Positions 1-4,494 of a stretch of DNA of 7,486 nt are shown here, piece by piece. The stretch's first letter is position 1; each line of letters begins with the position of its first letter. This stretch comes from Kiritimatiellia bacterium (GTDB lineage Bacteria > Verrucomicrobiota > Kiritimatiellia > RFP12 > UBA1067), in assembly GCA_017936245.1 (NCBI GenBank), contig JAGBFY010000595.1, positions 1 to 7,486 on the forward strand, written 5' to 3'. A program made the translations under genes and the position numbers. The notes under the pieces are model-generated. The model saw only the letters and a list, made by a program, of their open reading frames with translations. It was not told the DNA's origin and did no database searches.

Positions 1-1344
1 CGTGCGGCAAAACCCGATCTGTCAAAGCCGCGCACAGGCAGCAACGTCGGCGCAAACCGCAACGGCTACTGGGACTGGGACGGCAAGTGGGTCGGGGGCT
101 ACTTCGACGATGCGGGTGCGTTCGTCAAGGGGCATGAAGTGAAGATGCTTTTCGGACTTCCCTACGGAATCGGTCAGCTCATCATGATTCCGGTGTGCCT
201 CGTTCTCATGTATCTGGCGATTGTGAAGGGATTCGAGCCGCTGCTTCTTCTCCCTATCGGGTTCGGCGGACTTCTCGCGAACTGCCCGCTTTCGGGCATC
301 ACAATGCCTGCCATGATGCATGACGGCGTGATATCGTTCCTTTCGAGCGGACTGCCGCAGATGTCTGGCGGCATCATCGAGCCGGGCGGGTTCCTGCACT
401 ATTTCTTCAAGTTCGGCATCGATTCCGGCGTGTTTCCGATCATGATCTTCATGGGGGTTGGCGCCATGACGGACTTCGGGCCGCTGATCGCAAGACCGTC
501 CTCATCTCTTCTCGGCGGCGCGGCGCAGCTCGGCATTTTCTTTGCGCTTTTCGGGGCTCTTGGATGCGCATCGCTCTTCGGTATGGATTTCTTCGGCGAA
601 GGGGTGCATCCGCTCAAGGCTGCCGCTTCCATCGGCATCATCGGCGGCGCTGACGGCCCGACCGCCATCTGGCTCACATCCCGTCTCGCCCCTGATCTTC
701 TCGGCGCAATTGCGGTTGCTGCGTATTCCTACATGGCTCTCGTGCCGATCATCCAGCCGCCGATAATGAAGGCGCTCACCACGAAGGAGGAGCGTCTTAT
801 CAAGATGCCTCAGCTCCGCGAAGTGACGAAGCTCGAGAAGATATGCTTCCCTCTCACCGTTCTCCTTCTTTGTGCGGTTCTCCTTCCGTCCGCCGTGCCG
901 CTCATCGGTGCTCTCATGCTCGGCAACCTCGCCAAGGAGATCGGTGCCTCCGTCGGACGCATCTCCGATACGATGTCCAACGCTCTCATCAACATCGTAA
1001 CCATCATGCTCGGGCTCTCCGTCGGTTCGAAACTGGCTTGCGAGAAATTCCTTTCGGGAACAACGCTTGCCATTCTCGCCCTTGGACTCTGCGCATTCTG
1101 CGTCGGCACTGCGGGCGGTGTGATAATGGCGAAGGTCCTGAACCTCTTCACCAAGGAGAAGGTGAATCCGCTTATCGGATCTGCCGGCGTGTCCGCCGTG
1201 CCAATGGCGGCGCGCGTTTCGAACAAGGTTGCGCTTGAGGAAGATCCAACGAATTTCATCCTCATGCAGGCGATGGGGCCGAACGTCTCCGGCGTCATCG
1301 GCTCTGCGGTCGTTGCGGGCGTTCTCTACACACTCTGCCGCTAA
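1..1344 (+). CDS. oadB: Na+-translocating decarboxylase beta subunit (OadB/MmdB/GcdB family), open at the left edge
   Basis: This is the integral-membrane subunit that couples decarboxylation of a biotin-bound carboxyl group (from oxaloacetate, methylmalonyl-CoA or glutaconyl-CoA) to Na+ export across the inner membrane. Numbering from the GTG at 139, the family landmarks are all present: FEPLLLLPIGFG (32-43), GVGAMTDFGPL (106-116), IIGGADGPTAI (167-177), AYSYMALVPIIQPP (195-208) and NPLIGSAGVSAVPMAAR (343-359). D172, Y198, N343, G347, S352 and R359 match the residues known to matter for Na+ transport in Klebsiella OadB (D203, Y229, N373, G377, S382, R389). Many hydrophobic spans fill the rest, and the C terminus is complete. 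The start is uncertain. GTG 139 has an AAGGGG six bases upstream and gives 401 aa, but the same frame stays open to base 1 with high GC at third codon positions, adding at least 46 residues. I therefore treat the gene as partial at its 5' end. The partner alpha and gamma/biotin subunits should lie to the left. The substrate cannot be told from this subunit. Confidence 0.93.
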   Translation, partial: RAAKPDLSKPRTGSNVGANRNGYWDWDGKWVGGYFDDAGAFVKGHEVKMLFGLPYGIGQLIMIPVCLVLMYLAIVKGFEPLLLLPIGFGGLLANCPLSGITMPAMMHDGVISFLSSGLPQMSGGIIEPGGFLHYFFKFGIDSGVFPIMIFMGVGAMTDFGPLIARPSSSLLGGAAQLGIFFALFGALGCASLFGMDFFGEGVHPLKAAASIGIIGGADGPTAIWLTSRLAPDLLGAIAVAAYSYMALVPIIQPPIMKALTTKEERLIKMPQLREVTKLEKICFPLTVLLLCAVLLPSAVPLIGALMLGNLAKEIGASVGRISDTMSNALINIVTIMLGLSVGSKLACEKFLSGTTLAILALGLCAFCVGTAGGVIMAKVLNLFTKEKVNPLIGSAGVSAVPMAARVSNKVALEEDPTNFILMQAMGPNVSGVIGSAVVAGVLYTLCR

Positions 1345-1370
1345 AGCGGTATAAATGAAAGGAAAGTGAA

Positions 1371-1493
1371 ATGGCAACAAAAGTTATATGCATCGTCGCA
1401 GCTGCAGTCGTGGTGGTCGCTCTCATGTTCCTTGTGGACAAGATACTTCCTCGCAAGGAAGGGGACGAGTCCGGCGACTCAAATAAAGACTGA
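1371..1493 (+). CDS. 40-residue single-span membrane peptide behind oadB
   Basis: The ORF starts with ATG 26 bp after the oadB stop and has an AGGA-type ribosome site (AAAGGAAAG) about seven bases upstream. It encodes a short N terminus, one hydrophobic span (about residues 5-21: VICIVAAAVVVALMFLV), a basic turn (DKILPRK) and a very polar, acidic tail (EGDESGDSNKD) ending at TGA. This is a typical N-out or N-in single-pass micropeptide. The close spacing and the strand suggest co-transcription with the decarboxylase. Known decarboxylase complexes contain small single-span subunits: OadG/gamma or delta at roughly 80-120 aa, and the Veillonella epsilon subunit MmdE at about 55 aa. I infer that this may be an equivalent assembly or stabilising peptide, but no sequence homology can be claimed at this length. 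It could instead be an unrelated small membrane protein. It is too short for most gene callers. Confidence 0.6.
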   Translation: MATKVICIVAAAVVVVALMFLVDKILPRKEGDESGDSNKD

Positions 1494-1513
1494 TAGATTT
1501 TAACCTGTCGACA

Positions 1514-1588
1514 CGATGTGGATGGCGTTCGCATGGCAAATATATGGCCATGGTAAGGATGCCATCCACATCGAATATTTGGATTTTT
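1514..1588 (+). terminator. Long hairpin plus T-run after the decarboxylase operon
   Basis: CGATGTGGATGGC (1514-1526) is the exact reverse complement of 1561-1573. The stem continues inward by four pairs, two of them G-U (1527-1530 with 1557-1560). After a small asymmetric internal loop come six more pairs, CATGGC (1532-1537) with GCCATG (1547-1552), around a nine-base loop. The G-U pairs are allowed only in RNA read from the + strand, which suits a 3' end of the upstream operon. AATATTT and then TTTTT (1584-1588) follow. The T-run is not directly at the stem base, so this may be a 3'-end stabiliser or a folded regulatory RNA element instead of a textbook intrinsic terminator. Confidence 0.5.
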
Positions 1589-1641
1589 GATTGATTTGTC
1601 TTGATTCTGCCGAAATCGAATTCTTGGTGGCTGGAAATGTG

Positions 1642-1827
1642 ATGGGGTTTGTGGCGTTCAGCGTGCGAATATCGTTTATGGGCATGTGCTTTGGAAAAGG
1701 ACATGACGACTCAGAAGGGGACGACGGCGATTTGCCGCCTAGAAAGTACCTGGTCGCGGTGCATACCCGCTGCGGACGCGGCAAGGATCACAAGGTGGTC
1801 GTCTGCCGCCATGAAGTTTCCGCATAG
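1642..1827 (+). CDS. Doubtful small ORF, 61 codons, unknown
   Basis: I do not recognise this ORF. From ATG 1642 it would encode a mildly hydrophobic N-terminal stretch (GFVAFSVRISFMGMCF), a strongly acidic segment (DDSEGDDGD) and a basic, Cys- and His-containing end (RCGRGKDHKVVVCRHEV) that stops at TAG 1825-1827. Its second half has G or C at most third codon positions, like the real genes here, which is the main reason to list it. Against it, only a weak GGTGG or GGA lies upstream, the length is easily reached by chance, and the 3' half overlaps a possible RNA stem (1778-1809). It could be a relic of a longer gene. GTG 1639 or TTG 1591 are alternative starts. Confidence 0.18.
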   Translation: MGFVAFSVRISFMGMCFGKGHDDSEGDDGDLPPRKYLVAVHTRCGRGKDHKVVVCRHEVSA

Positions 1828-1930
1828 AACAATTGTGTCATATATGTATGTTCCATCGGGTATCGACTTAGCTCAATAGGAACGGAATGGAAATAACTTA
1901 AAAGCGTCCTGCTTCCTGCTAACAATAAAT

Positions 1931-1953
1931 TGGGGAACCTTCAAAAATCCCCA
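1931..1953 (-). terminator. Small intrinsic terminator for the M20 gene
   Basis: Read on the minus strand, TGGGGA and TCCCCA form a six-pair stem around an 11-base loop and are followed by ATTTATTGTT. It lies about 20 bp beyond the TAG stop of the leftward M20 gene, the expected place for its terminator. The stem is short and the T tract is interrupted, so it may be leaky. Confidence 0.45.
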
Positions 1954-1973
1954 TACTTGACTCCGAAGTTTTC

Positions 1974-3158
1974 CTATCGGATAAACTGATTAATCAGATA
2001 ATCCTCAATTAAATCAGCATATTCATCAATGCTTGCAATGTTCACGTATTCTGTTGCTGTGTGCGCCCCTCGGGCATCAACGCCGAGGATCAGCATCGGT
2101 AATTTCAGGCGTTGAAGATGCCGAGCGTCTGTAGAACTGTTGAGATGATAAAATTCAACTTTTCGTTCTGGACATTTGCGACGCATATATTCACGGAAAT
2201 TTACGAGATATTGCTGTGTCTCATCAAGCAGCACAGCCTCTCCCTTTCTCAGACAGCGTGGGACGCATCCGAATTCTCTACGGAGGAGATTCTCTATTTC
2301 TGCAAATCCACCAATTTTCGCGCAACGGACACATATCTCCATTTCAGCCTGTCGACGAGTTCCGTTGATTCGCTCTAAAGTCATTACATTGCGCCATGTT
2401 CCATCTTCATAACCTGGTATTTTTGCCGAAATCGAATCATAGCATTGGATAAGCTCTTGTAGTGCGTTAGGCGGTGTGCCTTTAATCATGCCAGAATGAG
2501 TAGGTGGCACCTTTTTCTCAAGGACATATCGAGCCAATCCCTTTTGACGTGTGGTAATCATATACTGTTCTGAATCAAGGACAATAACTATCTTTGACGC
2601 TCCATAACCCTTATCTAGCATGAAGACAGTCGAAGCTCCGCCGATTTCCTCATCCGATCCAAATATTGTCCCAACAGAAATCTTACCTTTCAATTCCCGC
2701 ATGATCCGTGCGCACAACACAACATGCTCTTTGCAGTCTGATGCACCACGTCCATAGATGCGACCATTCCCGTAACGAGGAATGAATTGGGATTGTTCGG
2801 TAGCAGGGACAACATCAATATGTGCCGACAGAAGAACATCAGGACGGCAGGTTTTCTCGTTGGCCGCAAAAAGTACGCGACGACCATCGGACATTGTCTC
2901 TATTTGACACCATAAACCGTCATATCCAAGTTCGTTGGAAAGAAAATCCACGGCTCTGTTAACTTCAACGATATTGGACGAAACAGACTGAATCTCTATC
3001 AATCGTTTTAGGCGTACAATATCCATATCTGAAGCGCATATCGAGCCTACGATAGAAAACACTACAGCCAATGACGAAACGATTCGTTTATGGTGTTCAA
3101 TGAAGTTACATCCAAAATTTATCTTCTTTCGATCCAACATGGTGCGGAAGTATAGCAT
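1974..3158 (-). CDS. M20-family metallohydrolase (ArgE/DapE/CPG2-like peptidase or deacylase), probably exported
   Basis: This is a zinc-type amidohydrolase of the M20 family, which removes acyl or peptide groups from amino acids or short peptides. With ATG 3158 it has 394 aa, the usual family length. The motifs run in order: LLSAHIDVVP (109-118; metal ligand H113, with D115), GRGASD (136-141; bridging D141), GSDEEIGG (167-174; general base E170, ligand E171), LDSE (194-197; likely ligand D195), PTHSG (219-223; lid-domain H221) and GAHTATEYV (364-372; last ligand H366). All expected catalytic positions are present. Residues 141-144 read DCKE where most relatives have DMKG. Before the core is a basic stretch (HHKR) and a hydrophobic run (SSLAVVFSIVGSICASD, 28-44) that looks like a signal peptide, whereas ArgE and DapE are cytoplasmic. 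Two starts compete: ATG 3158 has AAGG six bases upstream, but ATG 3140 sits just after a strong promoter (388 aa, leaderless). The gene is visibly more AT-rich than oadB. Substrate unknown. Confidence 0.9.
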   Translation of the reverse strand: MLYFRTMLDRKKINFGCNFIEHHKRIVSSLAVVFSIVGSICASDMDIVRLKRLIEIQSVSSNIVEVNRAVDFLSNELGYDGLWCQIETMSDGRRVLFAANEKTCRPDVLLSAHIDVVPATEQSQFIPRYGNGRIYGRGASDCKEHVVLCARIMRELKGKISVGTIFGSDEEIGGASTVFMLDKGYGASKIVIVLDSEQYMITTRQKGLARYVLEKKVPPTHSGMIKGTPPNALQELIQCYDSISAKIPGYEDGTWRNVMTLERINGTRRQAEMEICVRCAKIGGFAEIENLLRREFGCVPRCLRKGEAVLLDETQQYLVNFREYMRRKCPERKVEFYHLNSSTDARHLQRLKLPMLILGVDARGAHTATEYVNIASIDEYADLIEDYLINQFIR

Positions 3159-3177
3159 GTCAGACCTTGTTTTTCAA
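3149..3177 (-). promoter_or_regulatory. Sigma70-like promoter of the M20 gene, inside its annotated 5' end
   Basis: On the minus strand TTGAAA (3177-3172) and TATACT (3154-3149) are separated by exactly 17 bp. Only one base in each hexamer departs from the core consensus that matters most. The predicted start of transcription is near 3142-3140, which is downstream of the first ATG (3158) and at the second ATG (3140). If this promoter is used, translation must begin at 3140 or later. Confidence 0.6.
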
Positions 3178-3204
3178 GTTAATAACGATAGTCATATTTT
3201 GATT

Positions 3205-3245
3205 TGTTTACCAAGAAAACACAGCACACTGTTTATGTCTAAACA
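3205..3245. promoter_or_regulatory. Paired palindromes, candidate operators in the divergent promoter region
   Basis: TGTTTA-TGTC-TAAACA (3230-3245) is a perfect 6-4-6 palindrome. A second, weaker one, TGTTT-N7-AAACA (3205-3221), lies to its left, so the two TGTTTA half-sites are 25 bp apart. The first abuts the expected -35 position of the regulator gene promoter, and the pair lies upstream of the M20 promoter. Dyads of this size suit a dimeric GntR-type protein. That the neighbouring regulator binds them is inference. Confidence 0.45.
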
Positions 3246-3265
3246 TACTTATTGAATAGTTTTAT

Positions 3266-3273
3266 GATACAAT
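3266..3273 (+). promoter_or_regulatory. Extended -10 element of the regulator gene
   Basis: The bases just upstream of the ATG read TGATACAAT (3265-3273), an extended -10 of the TGnTANNNT type. No good -35 is seen at the proper distance, where the perfect palindrome lies instead. Only seven bases separate the hexamer from ATG 3281, so transcription would start at or one base before the start codon. There is no Shine-Dalgarno sequence (the bases are TTTCAAGC), which agrees with a leaderless mRNA. Confidence 0.5.
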
Positions 3274-3280
3274 TTCAAGC

Positions 3281-4390
3281 ATGAAGATAAAGGTGAAACC
3301 AATCGCTCTGAATCCAGAAATTAAAAAACCGCTTGCGATGCAGCTTGCAGATGTGCTTCGTAGCGGTGTTGTTCATGGTGCATGGAAAGTGGGAGACGTC
3401 CTTCCTGGCATACATGAATTGGCTGCACAGTGCAGGGTGAGCGAAAAAGTTCCGCGTAAGGCATTGGCAATTCTTGCGGATGAGGGGTGGATTGATCCGA
3501 AACGCGGAGTAGGATCGGTAGTGATTGAACGGGGATGTTTGCCGCACATGAATGGTCGAATCCTCATATATGTCCGCGAGACCGGCTGTAGCTATTATTT
3601 CTCAAGGCTGCTCGTAGTGTTGGAGTCGCGGCTTCATTCCAAGGGATATGGTGTTTCCGTCATTCGAGTGGGTGAATGCAACGAGAAATATGCATGTCTT
3701 AAGTTAAAGAAAATGCTAAAGGAGCAGTGGACGTTCATACTTCTCATTGGGACAAACACAGAAGGGCATCGTGTCATAGCTGAATCAGGATGCCCTTTCG
3801 TGCTTGTCGGAGACGGTAGACCCTTGCCGAAATGCTCGGATTCGTCGTTTCTTGCCAAAATAGAGATAATATCCCGAAAGGCGCTGCCTGAATTCATGCG
3901 TGAATTTGCACATCGCAACATCAGGCGCGTCACCCAGTTCAAATATGCGGAAGGTGCATTTGATGTGACGGATACATTCCGGTGCTCCGAAGTCCGGGTT
4001 GATAACATCAATATATCACGAAAATCCTCGCCAGAGAAGGTGTCATTGGCTTCGCTTTGTGAAATGCAGAGATTCATTGTGAAAAATAAACTACCGGATC
4101 TTTTTCTCTTTACCGATGACTATCTTGCGCAAGGCGCATTAATGGCTCTTGCCATCGCTGGAGTAAGAATTCCAGAGGATGTCGCTGTTGTTACTCATGC
4201 AAACAAAGGTTTGGGTCCAGTTTGGGAGAAGCCCCTTTCCCGCATGGAGATGGATCCGCAGGATCATGCCAATAAGATAGCTGATGCGGTCTCCGAATAT
4301 TTCAGGACAGGTGTTTTCCCGTCCGGCATTGAACTTGGCAGTGTTTGGAAGAAGGGCGACACCTTCCGACGGCGGTTGCATATTGGGTGA
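3281..4390 (+). CDS. GntR-type DNA-binding domain fused to a LacI-type sugar-binding sensor, transcription regulator
   Basis: This is a cytoplasmic ligand-responsive transcription factor of 369 aa, the same overall plan as AraR of Bacillus. The N-terminal winged helix (about 15-83) reads QLADVLRSG (21-29), GDVLPGIHELAA (38-49), VSEKVPRKALAILADEGW (53-70) and RGVGSVV (75-81), the standard GntR helix-turn-helix and wing. The effector domain (about 92-369) has the periplasmic-binding-protein fold of LacI regulators. The strongest piece is LFLFTDDYLAQGALMALAIAG (275-294), followed by VRIPEDVAVVTHANKG (295-310). A proline in the recognition helix (VPRKAL where TVRRAL is usual) is slightly odd. No Shine-Dalgarno precedes ATG 3281, and an extended -10 lies seven bases upstream. 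The neighbours are a divergent hydrolase on one side and a secreted PATR protein plus DUF4838 protein downstream, so it probably senses a sugar or glycan product and controls one or both units. The ligand cannot be read from the sequence. Confidence 0.9.
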   Translation: MKIKVKPIALNPEIKKPLAMQLADVLRSGVVHGAWKVGDVLPGIHELAAQCRVSEKVPRKALAILADEGWIDPKRGVGSVVIERGCLPHMNGRILIYVRETGCSYYFSRLLVVLESRLHSKGYGVSVIRVGECNEKYACLKLKKMLKEQWTFILLIGTNTEGHRVIAESGCPFVLVGDGRPLPKCSDSSFLAKIEIISRKALPEFMREFAHRNIRRVTQFKYAEGAFDVTDTFRCSEVRVDNINISRKSSPEKVSLASLCEMQRFIVKNKLPDLFLFTDDYLAQGALMALAIAGVRIPEDVAVVTHANKGLGPVWEKPLSRMEMDPQDHANKIADAVSEYFRTGVFPSGIELGSVWKKGDTFRRRLHIG

Positions 4391-4426
4391 TTTTGGACCT
4401 CTTTTGTACCTTTTCCGCTGGAGTAA

Positions 4427-4456
4427 TTGACCGGCTTCAAGCGTTTATGCTATTTT
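4427..4456 (+). promoter_or_regulatory. Sigma70-like promoter of the PATR/DUF4838 unit
   Basis: TTGACC (4427-4432) and TATTTT (4451-4456) are separated by 18 bp, with a TGC just before the -10 that makes it an extended type. Transcription would start near 4463, leaving a leader of about 30 nt that carries GGAGG (4482-4486) eight bases before ATG 4495. The spacer contains TTCAAGCG and GTTTATG, words that also occur (TTCAAGCA, GTTTATG) in the regulator gene's own promoter region, a possible shared control signal. Confidence 0.55.
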
Positions 4457-4494
4457 TCACTCCATTCGAGGTAGAATAAGCGGAGGCGCATAGA

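Larger units (their letters stand above)
1494..1973. other. 480-bp convergent intergenic region without a convincing gene
   Basis: This stretch lies between the decarboxylase operon and the end of the oppositely directed M20 gene. It contains a long hairpin at its left end (1514-1573), a small opposite-strand terminator at its right end (1931-1953), and between them only a doubtful ORF (1642-1827) with a poor ribosome site. A second small stem can form at 1778-1809, where GCGGCA pairs with TGCCGC outside an inner GATCA/TGGTC stem. No tRNA, known riboswitch core, IS terminal repeat or CRISPR repeat is visible. The GC-rich middle (about 1715-1810) could be remnant coding sequence. Confidence 0.6.

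Noticed and set aside
2..142. Upstream gene in another frame ending at TGA 140-142 and overlapping GTG 139
   Set aside because: The frame encodes low-complexity Ala/Thr/Gly/Ser sequence with no biotin-carrier or gamma-subunit motif, while the oadB frame has better third-position bias. It is kept only as a remote alternative.
1354..1368. Four-codon ORF just before the 40-residue peptide as a leader peptide
   Set aside because: It is far too short, without regulatory codons, and its bases serve as the ribosome site of the following ORF.
502..1380. A long open frame on the minus strand opposite oadB (292 codons)
   Set aside because: The product is a random-looking mix rich in Arg, Asp, Glu and His with no family motif, and it lies antisense to a gene whose catalytic motifs are all intact; long antisense frames are expected opposite GC-rich genes.
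4391..4426. Terminator after the regulator gene
   Set aside because: No inverted repeat with a T tract is visible; the T-rich patches are not preceded by a stem, so the regulator transcript may read into the PATR operon.
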